From Chlorobiaceae bacterium (GTDB lineage Bacteria; Bacteroidota; Chlorobiia; Chlorobiales; Chlorobiaceae), in assembly GCA_013335405.1 (NCBI GenBank), contig JAAXVR010000004.1, positions 37,731-101,730 of the forward strand: DNA of 64,000 bases, in the 5' to 3' direction. A program made the position numbers and the translations under genes. Shown here in pieces: positions 21,246 through 32,411 of this stretch; within the stretch, counting starts at the first letter, position 1, and each line of letters opens with the position of its first letter. Below the pieces are notes generated by a model. That model searched no databases. It was not told where the DNA came from and saw only the letters and a program-made list of their open reading frames with translations.

Positions 21246-21273
21246 TCAGGACCGGTTTTCCATCAGCAACAAG

Positions 21274-21296
21274 ACCGCCCTGCAGGGCGGTTTTTT
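21274..21296 (+). terminator. Intrinsic terminator after hisG
   Basis: ACCGCCCTGCAGGGCGGTTTTTT. Confidence 0.85.
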
Positions 21297-21305
21297 AAGG
21301 GCGCC

Positions 21306-22448
21306 ATGTTCCTCCTTGTTTACCAGATCCTTGTCCTTTTTTCTCTCCTGGTTTTTTTCGGGATCATGCTCATGAATCTCCGCGATCTTGCACCGCTTCC
21401 CGAAAGCGGAGTTGCGCGGGGACCGTTCGTGTCAGTGCTGGTACCTGCAAGAAACGAGATGCTGAATATCGAGCGCTGCGTGCGTTCACTCCTTCGACAG
21501 GATTACCTGGATTACGAGATTATCGTTCTCGACGACGGGTCGACCGATGAAACGCCATCCATGCTCAGGGGGCTCCTGGCGGAGGCCGGGACAAGGATGC
21601 GGGTGCTGCAGGGCGAACAGCTCCCGCCTGGCTGGCACGGCAAGGCATGGGCATGTTTTCAGCTTGCCCGTGAAGCGAAAGGCGAACTCATGCTGTTTAC
21701 CGATGCCGATACCTTCCATGAGCCCGATGCACTTCGCCGCTCGGCCGGGGCCCTTGTCGAATCCGGTGCTGATATGCTTTCCCTCACTCCGCGTCAGGAA
21801 CTCGGTTCCTTCTGGGAAAAACTCGTTGTTCCCCTGGTGTACGTTATCCTCATGTCCTACCTGCCGATCCGTTTTGTCAGCCGAACGAAAATACCGGCCT
21901 TCTGCTTTGCGAACGGCCAGTTCATTCTTGCCAGACGGGAGATCTACCGGAAGATCCATGGACATGCCTCCGTCAGGAATGTGCTTGTAGAAGACGTCTG
22001 GCTCTGCAGGGAGGTGAAGAAAACGGGAGGGCGCGTCGTGGCCTTCGACGGCACTTCCGCCGTCAGCTGCAGGATGTACCGGTCATTTCAGGGTATCTGG
22101 GAAGGGTTTTCCAAGAACCTGTTTGCAGGCTTCGGTTACCGTACGGCTGGTTTTTTCCTGCTCATGCTGCTCGTTTCCGTTTTTTATATCCTTCCCTATG
22201 TGTTTCTCGCTGCAGCCTTTTTCGGTGCAGTGTTCACTCCTGCGATGTTCTGGCTGCCGTTCGCTCAGGTACTGCTTGCGATCCTTTCAAGGCTTGCAAT
22301 AGCCGTGAAGTTCCGTCAGCCGTTCATATCCGCTCTGCTGCATGTGTTTTCCCAGCTTGCACTGCTTGCCATAGCATGCAATTCGTTTTATCTCATCAGA
22401 TCAGGAAAAGGTGCTCGATGGAAAGGGCGGCGGTATAATTTTTCCTGA
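21306..22448 (+). CDS. cruC: Family 2 glycosyltransferase, membrane associated; candidate chlorobactene glucosyltransferase CruC
   Basis: VSVLVPARNEMLNIERCVRSLLRQDYLDYEIIVLDDGSTDET, LMLFTDADTFHEPDALRRS, NVLVEDVWLCREVKKTGG, C-terminal TM helices. GT2 call is firm; cruC assignment is by similarity type and proximity to bchK/hisG. Confidence 0.65.
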   Translation: MFLLVYQILVLFSLLVFFGIMLMNLRDLAPLPESGVARGPFVSVLVPARNEMLNIERCVRSLLRQDYLDYEIIVLDDGSTDETPSMLRGLLAEAGTRMRVLQGEQLPPGWHGKAWACFQLAREAKGELMLFTDADTFHEPDALRRSAGALVESGADMLSLTPRQELGSFWEKLVVPLVYVILMSYLPIRFVSRTKIPAFCFANGQFILARREIYRKIHGHASVRNVLVEDVWLCREVKKTGGRVVAFDGTSAVSCRMYRSFQGIWEGFSKNLFAGFGYRTAGFFLLMLLVSVFYILPYVFLAAAFFGAVFTPAMFWLPFAQVLLAILSRLAIAVKFRQPFISALLHVFSQLALLAIACNSFYLIRSGKGARWKGRRYNFS

Positions 22449-22567
22449 ACCGGGAGGTATTCGGGGAAGGCGATAATTTTTTTTACATTAACGGATTACT
22501 TACCGTTTTTCCGGCAGTGTTTTTCATGGCATTCCGGAGAAAATCAATTACAAACAAGTAGAGCGCT

Positions 22568-23521
22568 ATGGGTTTCTTATCGAAAATATTCGGGAAAAAG
22601 GAAGAAGTCGAACTGAAGCGTCCGAAACTGATCGAAGACGTGAACCTGATCAAAACGATGGAAGGTCATCAGGACCGCGTGCTGGGAGTCAAGTTCAGTC
22701 CCGACGGAAAAAAACTCGTCAGCGGAAGCTTCGATGAAAAGGTTATGCTGTGGGATGTCGAAAGCGGCCAGCCGCTCCATACCATGTCCGGCCATACGAC
22801 ATGGGTCAAGTGCGTCGATTACAGCCCGAAAGGCGACAAGGTCGCAAGCGGGAGCATCGACAGCACGGTGAGGATCTGGGATGTATCGACAGGCAACTGC
22901 CTGCATGTCTGCAAGGGGCATGACACCGAGGTACGCATGATCGTCTTCAGCCCGGACGGAAATATGCTTGCGAGCTGCTCCCGCGATGCGACAATTAAAT
23001 TGTGGGATGTTGAAAGCGGAAGCGAAATAAAAACCGTCACCGGCCACAAATCCTATATCGAATGTGTTTCTTTCAGCCATGACGGTAAAAAAATAGTGAG
23101 CTGCGGCGAAGAGCCGATCGTAAAAATCTGGGATGTCGAAACAGGGAAAAATACAGCCAACTTCAAAACCGGTGACACCCTGTCTCATTCGGCGGTGTTC
23201 AGCCCCGACGATAAACTGATCGCCTTCAGCGGCCGTGATGCAAAAATCAGAATTCTCGATGCCGAAAGCGGCGAAATTCTAAAAGTGCTTGAAGGTCACG
23301 AGGACGCTGTGCGATGTGTCTGTTTCCATCCGGAAGGAACCATGCTGGCCAGCGCGGCCAACGATGAATCGGTCAGGCTCTGGGATGTCAGGTCCGGACA
23401 GCTTCTTCACACATATCGCGGTCATGTGCTCGAAGTGCAGTCTGTGGATATTTCCCCTGATGGAAAGACGATCGTCAGCGGCAGCGATGACCGCAAGATC
23501 AAATTCTGGGGTATTCGGTGA
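22568..23521 (+). CDS. WD40-repeat protein, predicted single seven-bladed propeller
   Basis: Seven repeats of the form FSPDGKKLVSGSFDEKVMLWDVESGQPLHTMSGH. Confidence 0.88.
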   Translation: MGFLSKIFGKKEEVELKRPKLIEDVNLIKTMEGHQDRVLGVKFSPDGKKLVSGSFDEKVMLWDVESGQPLHTMSGHTTWVKCVDYSPKGDKVASGSIDSTVRIWDVSTGNCLHVCKGHDTEVRMIVFSPDGNMLASCSRDATIKLWDVESGSEIKTVTGHKSYIECVSFSHDGKKIVSCGEEPIVKIWDVETGKNTANFKTGDTLSHSAVFSPDDKLIAFSGRDAKIRILDAESGEILKVLEGHEDAVRCVCFHPEGTMLASAANDESVRLWDVRSGQLLHTYRGHVLEVQSVDISPDGKTIVSGSDDRKIKFWGIR

Positions 23522-23733
23522 TCTTTCAGGGGGATGTTACAACAGTGATCGTTGACGTTCCGGGGTTCCCTGCCATCCATGCGGAACGTAAAAATACCTG
23601 TAACGTCATGCCCGGTTTTTGATTTGTGCGTAAAGTGAGTAAATTGCCGGAATAAACAAATATTTTTTCAAAAATCTCGATAAGGAAACGTGATGGCCAG
23701 GGCCGCGTTTCACGAAGAAAAAAAGAGGGTGCT

Positions 23734-23946
23734 ATGGGGACTCAGGTTGAAGGAACCGTAAAATGGTTCAACGAAGAAAAAGGTTACGGTTTTATTGCGC
23801 AGAAAGAAGGGAAAGATGTTTTCGTACATCACAGCGCTATTGTCGGTAAAGGCCGCAAAACCCTCGTCGAGGGACAGAAAGTTCTGATGGAAGTGGTACA
23901 GGGAGCCAAAGGTCTTCAGGCCGAAGGAGTCACTCCGCTTTCCTGA
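23734..23946 (+). CDS. Cold-shock domain protein
   Basis: [30 protein letters not shown], 70 aa. Confidence 0.93.
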   Translation: MGTQVEGTVKWFNEEKGYGFIAQKEGKDVFVHHSAIVGKGRKTLVEGQKVLMEVVQGAKGLQAEGVTPLS

Positions 23947-24080
23947 AACCCGTTACGAGGCGTCCTGCCGCCCTCTCCGGCGGTATCACGGTCATCGATA
24001 ACAGATTTTCATGCGGTATTTTTGCATGAATGGGTTTGGTATGTATTACCGGACCGCATAGTTTCAGATAGTTCTGATAA

Positions 24081-24117
24081 GGGAGGGCACATGGAAAAAT
24101 GTGCCCTCCCTCTGTTT
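24081..24117 (+). terminator. Strong intrinsic-type hairpin downstream of cold-shock gene
   Basis: GGGAGGGCACAT-ggaaaa-ATGTGCCCTCCC TCTGTTT. Confidence 0.65.
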
Positions 24118-24204
24118 ATTTCGCAGAGCATTCATTGCTGACCTCTCTTTTTTCTGGTGGTCCGCACTGAATGTTTTGACGTACACCCTATAGTCATTGT
24201 CATC

Positions 24205-25101
24205 ATGCTCAGGACAAACGAAAAGAACCTGGTGGAATTCCTTCTGCAATGCCAGCCCGGCCAGCCGAGAACCAGGGGTAACTGGGAAGTGGATCATCAC
24301 GGTACGCCGTTCATTCTCCCCTCCATAGGGGGCATAACCCTCAATGTACAGGCCGGGGATCCGGCTTTCGGATGGGCAGGAGACCATATAGAGCCGGGAG
24401 TGAGCTGCACGGCCGATACCAACAAACCGTTCGAGCACCCCAATGTCGGCCTCCAGATCTATTCCTGCGCAGGGAACAGGGCGACGGTCGCCACAGGTGA
24501 AGCGAAAGGCGCTGAAGGTATCGTTCTCGGCCATCACGGAGGTTCTGAGCATGTCATTGTCGATTTCCCGAGGGATTTCAAGGAAAAGATGCTCTACAGC
24601 GACACCATCGTCATCAGGGGTAGAGGTCAGGGCCTCGGATTGCAGGATTATCCGGACATCACGCTCTTCAATCTCGATCCTGACCTCCTGAAGGCCATGA
24701 ACATCCGGGAACTGGAGGGAGGTGTCCTGGAAGTACCGGTAACGACCATCGTGCCCGCTGTCTGCATGGGTTCCGGCATCGGGTCCGCACATGTGGCGAA
24801 AGGGGACTACGATATCATGACAAGCGATGCCGATACGGTCAGGGAGTACGGTATCGACAGGATCCGTTTCGGTGATTTCGTCGCCCTCCTCGACCATGAC
24901 AACCGTTTCGGACGCGCATATCGCAAAGGTGCTGTGACCATCGGAATCGTCGTGCACAGCAACTGCCTCGAGGCCGGCCATGGCCCCGGAGTAACGACGC
25001 TCATGACATCTCCCTCTCCGCGAATCAGGCCCGTAATCGATCCGGGTGCCAATATCGCCGATCTTCTCGGTTTCGGTACCCGAAAGGCGGAGCTCACGTA
25101 A
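24205..25101 (+). CDS. DUF4438-like protein of unknown function
   Basis: [38 protein letters not shown]..., [19 protein letters not shown] at 24205 inferred inside the longer ORF. Confidence 0.7.
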   Translation: MLRTNEKNLVEFLLQCQPGQPRTRGNWEVDHHGTPFILPSIGGITLNVQAGDPAFGWAGDHIEPGVSCTADTNKPFEHPNVGLQIYSCAGNRATVATGEAKGAEGIVLGHHGGSEHVIVDFPRDFKEKMLYSDTIVIRGRGQGLGLQDYPDITLFNLDPDLLKAMNIRELEGGVLEVPVTTIVPAVCMGSGIGSAHVAKGDYDIMTSDADTVREYGIDRIRFGDFVALLDHDNRFGRAYRKGAVTIGIVVHSNCLEAGHGPGVTTLMTSPSPRIRPVIDPGANIADLLGFGTRKAELT

Positions 25102-25542
25102 CAGAACGACCATCCTGTATTCTCCTGGCGTTACCCCTCCGGGCATATCGTTTTGAAGATGGCGAAGGGTCGGGTGCGTTTGTTCTGACTCTTTCCATTG
25201 GAAAACATGCCTTGCAGCAAGAATTCACGGAGTGAAAATATTGATGGTGAGCGAGGCTTTTCTGCAGCGTTTCACAGCCTATGCCCTTGAAGGATCATTC
25301 GGACAAGGGGAATACAGGATAACCTCTCTCTCTCTCTCTGAGCGGAAAATTCGATCCCGTGCAGTTCTGGACGGGCCAGCGGTTCGGCCGATGGCCTGCA
25401 TGACGTTAGCGAGAATGGACAGCAGGTGGACGAGCCGCAAGGAGCAGGCAACAGGGAATTTTTTGAAGACGTGAAATGTTGCTGTTTATTGATTCCCGTT
25501 GAATTATCGTTGTTGCAATCAATAGAAAAGGGAGATGCAGTC

Positions 25543-25962
25543 ATGGCATTGAAACTTTACGGAAGGGACCCCCTGAAGATGTTCGAGGATGTGTTCAACG
25601 ACAAGGTATCGCCTTTCTTTTCTTCGATGATCAACCCCGCTTTCAAGGTCGATATAAGCGAGGATGAAGAGGCTATCTATGTTTCAGCCGACATGCCCGG
25701 CATGAAAAAGGAGGATGTGAAGGTATCGCTGGAAGACGATATCCTTTGCATCAGTACCGAGAGGAAACAGGAGGAGGAAGAGAAGAAAAAGGGGTACCAC
25801 CGCATCGAGCGGACCTGGGGAAGCATGAGTCGGAGTTTTTCGGTCGGTGAAAATGTCGATCCCGAGAACATTGCGGCCTCCTACGACAACGGAGTCCTGA
25901 AAGTCACCATACCGAAAAAGGAAGCCGAGCCTAAGAAAGGCAAGGAAATCGAGGTCAAGTGA
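25543..25962 (+). CDS. Small heat-shock protein (Hsp20/alpha-crystallin)
   Basis: FKVDISEDEEAIYVSADMPGMKKEDVKVSLEDDILCISTERK...NGVLKVTIPKKE; RBS-like GGGAGA upstream. Confidence 0.93.
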   Translation: MALKLYGRDPLKMFEDVFNDKVSPFFSSMINPAFKVDISEDEEAIYVSADMPGMKKEDVKVSLEDDILCISTERKQEEEEKKKGYHRIERTWGSMSRSFSVGENVDPENIAASYDNGVLKVTIPKKEAEPKKGKEIEVK

Positions 25963-25987
25963 TCTGAATCGAAGAAACGCCACAAAA

Positions 25988-26022
25988 AGAAAAACCTCCG
26001 CAATCGCGGAGGTTTTTCTTTT
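25988..26022. terminator. Intrinsic bidirectional terminator between hsp20 and bchE
   Basis: AAAAACCTCCGCAATCGCGGAGGTTTTT. Confidence 0.85.
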
Positions 26023-26049
26023 CGGTATTGATCGAAGCGAAGCGGGTTG

Positions 26050-27690
26050 TCAGCAGTTGCGGACAGTCGTCGAAGTACGGTCCTTGATGGTCGTTTCATC
26101 GAATGCATCCCAGTCGTGTTCGTCATGTTCACGCTGGTAGCCTGCTTCCTTGAGCCCGAAGCTCATATCGGCGACCATTTCGGGCCGGAGCTCCTTGAGG
26201 TTTTTCACTTCTTCCTGCGTGAGGATCCTCGACTTGTCGAACCCGAGATCGATCTCGATCTTGCGATTTTTGGTCTTCACGCGGTCGATATCATAGAAGC
26301 GCTTGGTGATGGTGGTCTGGGCGAATGCCTTCAGACAGCCGAGCATATACTTGCGTACATAGGGGTCCTTGATCCACGGATAGCTGAAGAAGGTCTTGCG
26401 GGCATAGAACCGCGCATATGATTTCAGCACACCTTTCAGTACGTCTTCCCTCTCCATGTTGTCAGGCTTGATGATCGGTGAGACGAAGTTGTACCGGGAG
26501 TAGTCGCGGACTTCTACCCTGTCTCCGAGTTCCTTGAAAAGATCGGAGAACGGCCAGGGTGTATAGATGGTCCAGTTGGCCATGTCGGGATCCCAGTCCT
26601 TGCAGAGCTGGTAGGTTTCCTCGATGGTTTCCGGCGTTTCGTGCTCGAGGCCCATGACGAACTGGGCTTCGGCCACGATGCCGTTTTTCTGGAGCAGCTT
26701 GATGGCGAACTTGTTCTCTTCGATGGTTGTTTCCTTCCTGAAGCGGTTCAGGTTCATCTGGCTTGCCGCTTCGGTGCCGAGCGAGACGTGAACGAGGCCT
26801 GCCTTGCGGAAGAAAGGCAGAAGGTCCGCATCGCGCATGATGTCGGTCACGCGGGTATTGATGCCCCAGGTGACATTGAGCTTGCGGTCGATCAGCTCCT
26901 GGCAGAGGGCGACGAACTTCTGTTTGTTGATGGTCGGTTCCTCGTCGGCGAGGATGAAGAAGCCGACATTGTATTTCCTGACGAGGATCTCAATTTCGTC
27001 CACGAAATGCTTCGGGGTGCGGGCACGGTAACGGCGCCAGAACTGCCACTGTGAGCAGAAGGTGCAGGTGAACGGGCAGCCTCTCGCGAAATTTGGCACC
27101 GCAAGGCGGCAGTTCAGAGGGGTATAGATGTATTTGTCCCAGTCGTAAAGGCTCCAGTCGGGAGTGAGCGTGTCGAGGTCCTCGATGACCGGATGGGCGG
27201 GTGTGGCGAAAACCTTGCCGTCGTCGTCGATATAGGCGATTCCGGTGATTTCGCCGCGGTTTTTCCTGTCGGTTCCTGCGGCAATTTCTTTTATGAGGTT
27301 GACCGTCACTTCTTCACCCTCTCCCCGGACAACGTAATCGGTTTCAGCCGCTTCGGTCAGCACCTGCGGGTACATGAAGGTCGAGTGGATGCCCCCCATG
27401 ATGGTTCTGATGTTCCTGTCAACCTTCTTGGCGATTTTCATGATATCCTGCGCCTTGAAGATAGAGGGGGTGATGTTTGTGGCCATGACGACATCCGGCT
27501 TGTTTTTCCGGATGATTTCCTCGATCTGCTCATCGGTCAGGTTATCAGCCATCGCGTCGACAAAACGGATCTGATCGAAACCGGCCTGTTTCAGGGCGCC
27601 ACCGATATAGGCAACCCAGCTCGGGGTCCAGTTGCCGGCAATCTCGGCACCGCCGGAATGATAATTAGGCTGAATCATCAGAATTTTCAT
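26050..27690 (-). CDS. bchE: Anaerobic Mg-protoporphyrin IX monomethyl ester oxidative cyclase (B12-binding radical SAM)
   Basis: MKILMIQPNYHSGGAEIAGNWTPSWVAYIGGAL, FARGCPFTCTFCSQWQFWRRYRAR, 546 aa; next to bchM and bchH. Confidence 0.92.
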   Translation of the reverse strand: MKILMIQPNYHSGGAEIAGNWTPSWVAYIGGALKQAGFDQIRFVDAMADNLTDEQIEEIIRKNKPDVVMATNITPSIFKAQDIMKIAKKVDRNIRTIMGGIHSTFMYPQVLTEAAETDYVVRGEGEEVTVNLIKEIAAGTDRKNRGEITGIAYIDDDGKVFATPAHPVIEDLDTLTPDWSLYDWDKYIYTPLNCRLAVPNFARGCPFTCTFCSQWQFWRRYRARTPKHFVDEIEILVRKYNVGFFILADEEPTINKQKFVALCQELIDRKLNVTWGINTRVTDIMRDADLLPFFRKAGLVHVSLGTEAASQMNLNRFRKETTIEENKFAIKLLQKNGIVAEAQFVMGLEHETPETIEETYQLCKDWDPDMANWTIYTPWPFSDLFKELGDRVEVRDYSRYNFVSPIIKPDNMEREDVLKGVLKSYARFYARKTFFSYPWIKDPYVRKYMLGCLKAFAQTTITKRFYDIDRVKTKNRKIEIDLGFDKSRILTQEEVKNLKELRPEMVADMSFGLKEAGYQREHDEHDWDAFDETTIKDRTSTTVRNC

Positions 27691-27829
27691 CGGTTACCGC
27701 CCTCCAGATAGGTTGTTTTACAAAACAGGGACTGCAATGGGTACAATGCTTCCCGTAGGTTAAAAAATCCCTGAACCATCAATTTACAATTTATTTTTTA
27801 AAACTTTCATAAGGTTTTCATGCATGGAC

Positions 27830-28528
27830 TCAGTTGTGCGAAGCGCTCATGAGCATGGTATGATAAAAGCCCCAGCTGATCTTTTCACGCTTGTCAACCT
27901 GCATTCCGGCTCCGCTCATGGCGCGGCGCATCTGCTCGTCCGTAATCATCTGGATCGTGGTGCGGCGCTCCTTTTTCGGGAAATATCCCCCGATCCAGTG
28001 CTGCAGTGCAAGTATTCTGTTGTAGGGGGCATAGGTGAAAATGACCGATCCTTTCGTGAGCCTCGAGAGGTTGCCGAATGCCTGGGCGAAACCCTCGGCC
28101 GGATAGTGGATGAGGACGTCGAAACAGACGACGGCGTCGTAGGTGCCGCTTACCGATTCGATGGTGTTCACCTCGAACTCGATATTTTTCTTTACACCCT
28201 GTTTTATCGCGTCTGCTTTCGCCTTGTCGACCATCTGCGACGCGATGTCGACCGATTTGACCTGGTAGCCCGCTTTTGCGAGCCTGATGCTGAAGAGCCC
28301 TGTTCCGCAACCCGCATCGAGAATAGTTGCCCCTTCAGGAAGCCCGAGCTGCTGCAGCCAGTCGAATGCCTTGTCCATCATGACCGCATGGCCCTGCCTG
28401 ACGGTGTTCCTGACAGATGAGAGCTTGTCGTTCCCGTAAATCGACGCCCAGCGGTGGAATCCCTGGCCATTGAAATAGGTGCGGAGCATGTTCTTGTGTT
28501 CATCGGCATTGAAAGAGGTGCTGCTCAT
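27830..28528 (-). CDS. bchM: Mg-protoporphyrin IX O-methyltransferase
   Basis: SAM methyltransferase motif [60 protein letters not shown] typical of BchM; between bchH and bchE. Confidence 0.92.
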   Translation of the reverse strand: MSSTSFNADEHKNMLRTYFNGQGFHRWASIYGNDKLSSVRNTVRQGHAVMMDKAFDWLQQLGLPEGATILDAGCGTGLFSIRLAKAGYQVKSVDIASQMVDKAKADAIKQGVKKNIEFEVNTIESVSGTYDAVVCFDVLIHYPAEGFAQAFGNLSRLTKGSVIFTYAPYNRILALQHWIGGYFPKKERRTTIQMITDEQMRRAMSGAGMQVDKREKISWGFYHTMLMSASHN

Positions 28529-28565
28529 GGTAAAAGTTTTACGTTGCGTTGTTGATTCAGATGCT

Positions 28566-31500
28566 TTATGATTGCAGTTGCTCCAGGTGAGCGCCTTCTG
28601 CCCTTGTTTCAAGGTCCGCATAGATATCCTGGAGCCGTTCGATCACTTCCTGGTCAGCTTTCCAGAATCCGCGGGAGTTCGCTTCGAGCAGCCTCGCGGT
28701 CATCGACATGGTGGCCTGCGGATTGAGAGAAGCGAGCCGTTCGAGCATGGCCTCATCCTGCAGGAACGTCGCATTGAACTGGTCATACGTCCATTTGTTC
28801 ACCGCTGATGCGGTCGCGCTCCATCCGTACGTGTTGCCGAGATGGGTCTCGATTTCCCTGACCCCCTCGTATCCATGGGCGAGCATGGATTCATACCATT
28901 TCGGGTTGAGCATTTTCGTGCGGGCTTCGAGCGAAACCATTTTTTCAAGAGAACAGATCCGCTGTTTCTTCCCGATACCGTCGATGTCGCCGACCATCAC
29001 TTTCGGCTTGACCTTGCTCAGATGCTCAACGGTCTTCGAAACGCCACCAAGATACTCATAATAATGATCAATATCCGAAATACCGATCTCATAACTGTCG
29101 ATATTCTGGAAGGTGAGGGTGACATTCCTGAGCGCGCTACGCAGTGCCTCGGGGCACTCCTCCCACTGGCCGCCCGGTGTTACGGCAAAACTCTTGCGGC
29201 TGACAAAGGCGTCGGCAAGCTGGCTCTCTTCTTCCCAGGAACTGCTTTCGACAAGGTGGTTGACGTTCGCTCCATAACTTCCCGGCGCATTGGAATATAC
29301 CCGGTTCGAAGCCTCCTCGAACGAGCAGTTTCTTTCGAGCATCTCCTGCGTGACATGCTTGCGCAGAAAGTTCAATTCCTCGGACTCGTTTGCGGCGGCC
29401 GCCATCCGTGCCGCCCTGTCGAGCAGCCGCACCTGCAGCGAGAGAAGGTCCCTGAAGATGCCGCTTACGGTCATGACAACGTCAATGCGCGGACGACCCA
29501 GTTCTGCGAGGGGAACGAGTTCGACATCGCAGATTTTGCCCAGCTCGTCGGTCTTCGCCCTTGCGCCCATGAGGGCCAGGGCCTGGGCAATTCCTTCTCC
29601 GTCGCTTTTCAGGTTGTCCGTTCCCCAGAGCACCAATGCTATCGATTCCGGCAGTTCGCCGCTTTCACTGCGGTACTGATCGAGCAGCTGTTCTGCCGTA
29701 GTTTTGCCGGCCTTCTGGGCGAAGGATGAGGGAATGGTGTAGGGATCGAGGCTGTGGATATTCCTTCCGGTCGGCACGATTTCAGGGTTGCGGAGGAGAT
29801 CGTTGCCCGGCGAGGGCGGGATGTATCTGCCGTCGAGTGCCCTGAGAAGCGCTTTGAGTTCATGGTTCTCCGCGAGGTTCATGAGAACGGTGTTCAGGAA
29901 ATGCCAGAACCTGTCGAATTCGTGATGTCTGAGCCCCGCTTCACGGTGAAGGTAATCCGAGGCTTCGGAAATCCTTACCGGAAGGCTGCCTTCAAGGATC
30001 TGTGAAACAGGGATGGCAATCCTCTTTGCCGGTGGAATTGTCCCCAGGAACCGTCTGACGGCTTCGCGGCTGATGGCGTTTATCTGTTTCCATTGCCGCT
30101 GAAGCTCCATGTCGGTATCCATGGCGTCGACGATCCTTGCGTAATCATAATGAAGTCCGCGGGCGATCAGTTCGGGCAGGGTCCGCCCGTCAAGTTCCTG
30201 GCGGCTGTGTGCCGCGAGGAGCGCGAGGTGATCCGCGAGGCTTTCTGGTGCCGGGGCTTTACCCATGATATGGAGGCCGAGCGGGATCATGCGTTCTTCG
30301 ACGAGGTACAGCTCGTTCTGCAGCCCTGCAAGGTACCTGTCAGCAGATTCTTCTCCGGTACTGCTGTTGAGTTCGAGGGTGGCCGCGAGCTCTTTCAGCT
30401 CAGCGAGAAGCTCGTCCGAAGGCGTATTTCTGTATGCCGCGATCATCTCTTTCAGTTTTCCGAGTCCCTTGTAGAGACCGGCATGTTCCAGCGGGGGAGA
30501 AAGATAGCTGATGAGGGTAGCGAATCCGCGCCTTTTTGCGATAGAGCCTTCACTGGGATTGTTGACAGAGTAGCAGTAGAAGTTCGGCAGGCTGCCGATC
30601 AGTTTTTTCGGCCAGCATGCATTCGACAGGCCGACCTGCTTGCCCGGCATGAACTCGAGCGCGCCATGGGTGCCGAAATGCACGACGGCGTCGGCATCGA
30701 AGCATTTTTCTATCCAGGTATAGAATGCCGCGAAGGCATGGTTGGGAGCGGCGTCCTTTGCCATGAGCAGCCGCATGGGATCCCGTTCGTAACCGAAGCT
30801 GGGCTGCTGCCCGATAAAGATATTGCCGAGTGTGCAGCCGAGAATATGGAAGCGGCTGCGGTCATTGAGGATCTCTCCCGGGGCGTCACCCCAGAAAGGC
30901 TCGATGCCGGTGTAGTCCGCAAAGAGTCTGCGGTAATCCTCAACAGGCAGGTGTGCTTCGACGTTGCCGTCGGTACCGTAAACCAGGCGGTTGCCTTCGA
31001 GCAGCACTGTCCTGAGCCGTTCTGCATTTTCCGGGACCTCTACCCGGTATCCTGCAGCTTTCATTTCGAGGAGAAGGCGGTGCAGGCTTTCAAAAACGTC
31101 GAGGTATGCCGCAGTACCGGCATTGCCGAGATTCGGCGGGAAATTGAAGAGCACGATGGCGATTTTTCTTTCTTCCCTCTGCTTTTCCTGCATCCTGATA
31201 AAACGGCCGACTCGGTCGGTGACCGTAACGAGCTCACGTTCAAGCGCAACGGTACGTTCGGTTCCCGCTTCCGTACCGGCGTAAACGAGAGGCTCAGTCG
31301 ATCCGTCCAGTTCGGGGATCGCGACACTGAGCGCAGTCTGCATCGGTGTAAGGCCGAGTGCGCTTTCACGCCACTGTTCGACCGGCTGAAAAGAGAGCGG
31401 GATAAGGTTGAAACAGGGTATGTCGAGTTTCTTCAGCGCCACGACGGCTTCAGGAGCCCTGTTCTCGGCCGGCCCCCCGACAAGCGAAAAGCCCGTTGCA

Positions 31501-32411
31501 TTCAGGATCAGTTTCGGTTTCAGTGATCCCGGGTTTTCCGTTCCGAAGAACCGGTTGAGCGCAGGTCGTACATCGAGACCACCGCTGTAGATGATACAGC
31601 TCCGGATGCCGGCTTTTTCGAGCGAACGGACAAGCGAGTCAAGATGGGCAGTGTTCCTGCTCAGCACAGTCGAGCGCATGGCGAGGATCGCTACCGTATT
31701 GTCTGTAAGGGCCGGCCTGTTTTTCCTGTACCACTCAAGGTAACGGGCAGCGGTAAGAAAGGGCTCCGGAGCGTCGGGATGGCAGATTGCGGTATCGGGA
31801 TAGAAGACGGGATCTGCCTGTGGAAGTTTTCCTTTCCATCCGGGAATATACCGTTCGACGAGCAGAGAGAGGAACCGTTCCAGGTTGTCCTGCGATCCGT
31901 TGAGCCAGAACTGGTGGGCGGCAATGAAGACATAGATATCGCGGGCCTTGCCGGGGAGGTGCTTCATGAGCTTGCTGACATTCCGGACCAGCGAAAGCTG
32001 CCGCTGGTTTTCCTGCGCATTGTGCCCCGGTTTGAGCTTTGCCGTCCATTGACTGAACACTCCCGATGGTTTCGCCTCTTCTTTTGCAGGTTTGCGCAAT
32101 GAAAATTTACCGAGCTGTGTCAGGTTTACCAGAACAGGATTGCTGGTAATCATGCAAACCGGGCATCCGAGGGGTTCGAGCAATTTCTGGAGGGGTCGGA
32201 CGATATCTTCGCTGAACAGCATCGAACCGAAAACGAAATCCGCTTCCGGCAAGGTAGCTTCAAGCGTTTCCCAGAGTTTCCTGCTGTTGTTGAGGCCGAG
32301 ACTGAAAACCGAGATCTTCAGCCCGGTGCCGAATTTTCTGTCAAGCTCACCCGCAGCGGCTCTCAAGACGCTGTTGTTGGTGGCTTCCATGGTAAGGAAA
32401 ACAAAATGCAT
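28566..32411 (-). CDS. bchH: Mg-chelatase large subunit (BchH family; BchH vs BchS/BchT paralog not resolved)
   Basis: CobN/BchH-type ~1281 aa: [55 protein letters not shown]; start at [13 protein letters not shown]. Confidence 0.9.
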   Translation of the reverse strand: MHFVFLTMEATNNSVLRAAAGELDRKFGTGLKISVFSLGLNNSRKLWETLEATLPEADFVFGSMLFSEDIVRPLQKLLEPLGCPVCMITSNPVLVNLTQLGKFSLRKPAKEEAKPSGVFSQWTAKLKPGHNAQENQRQLSLVRNVSKLMKHLPGKARDIYVFIAAHQFWLNGSQDNLERFLSLLVERYIPGWKGKLPQADPVFYPDTAICHPDAPEPFLTAARYLEWYRKNRPALTDNTVAILAMRSTVLSRNTAHLDSLVRSLEKAGIRSCIIYSGGLDVRPALNRFFGTENPGSLKPKLILNATGFSLVGGPAENRAPEAVVALKKLDIPCFNLIPLSFQPVEQWRESALGLTPMQTALSVAIPELDGSTEPLVYAGTEAGTERTVALERELVTVTDRVGRFIRMQEKQREERKIAIVLFNFPPNLGNAGTAAYLDVFESLHRLLLEMKAAGYRVEVPENAERLRTVLLEGNRLVYGTDGNVEAHLPVEDYRRLFADYTGIEPFWGDAPGEILNDRSRFHILGCTLGNIFIGQQPSFGYERDPMRLLMAKDAAPNHAFAAFYTWIEKCFDADAVVHFGTHGALEFMPGKQVGLSNACWPKKLIGSLPNFYCYSVNNPSEGSIAKRRGFATLISYLSPPLEHAGLYKGLGKLKEMIAAYRNTPSDELLAELKELAATLELNSSTGEESADRYLAGLQNELYLVEERMIPLGLHIMGKAPAPESLADHLALLAAHSRQELDGRTLPELIARGLHYDYARIVDAMDTDMELQRQWKQINAISREAVRRFLGTIPPAKRIAIPVSQILEGSLPVRISEASDYLHREAGLRHHEFDRFWHFLNTVLMNLAENHELKALLRALDGRYIPPSPGNDLLRNPEIVPTGRNIHSLDPYTIPSSFAQKAGKTTAEQLLDQYRSESGELPESIALVLWGTDNLKSDGEGIAQALALMGARAKTDELGKICDVELVPLAELGRPRIDVVMTVSGIFRDLLSLQVRLLDRAARMAAAANESEELNFLRKHVTQEMLERNCSFEEASNRVYSNAPGSYGANVNHLVESSSWEEESQLADAFVSRKSFAVTPGGQWEECPEALRSALRNVTLTFQNIDSYEIGISDIDHYYEYLGGVSKTVEHLSKVKPKVMVGDIDGIGKKQRICSLEKMVSLEARTKMLNPKWYESMLAHGYEGVREIETHLGNTYGWSATASAVNKWTYDQFNATFLQDEAMLERLASLNPQATMSMTARLLEANSRGFWKADQEVIERLQDIYADLETRAEGAHLEQLQS

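Noticed and set aside
24064-25146. 360-aa ORF antisense to the DUF4438-like gene
   Set aside because: The + frame carries coherent conserved motifs; the antisense is Arg/Glu-rich without domains.
30093-31526. 477-aa ORF antisense to bchH
   Set aside because: Fully inside a well-supported bchH; no recognisable domain and no independent RBS context.
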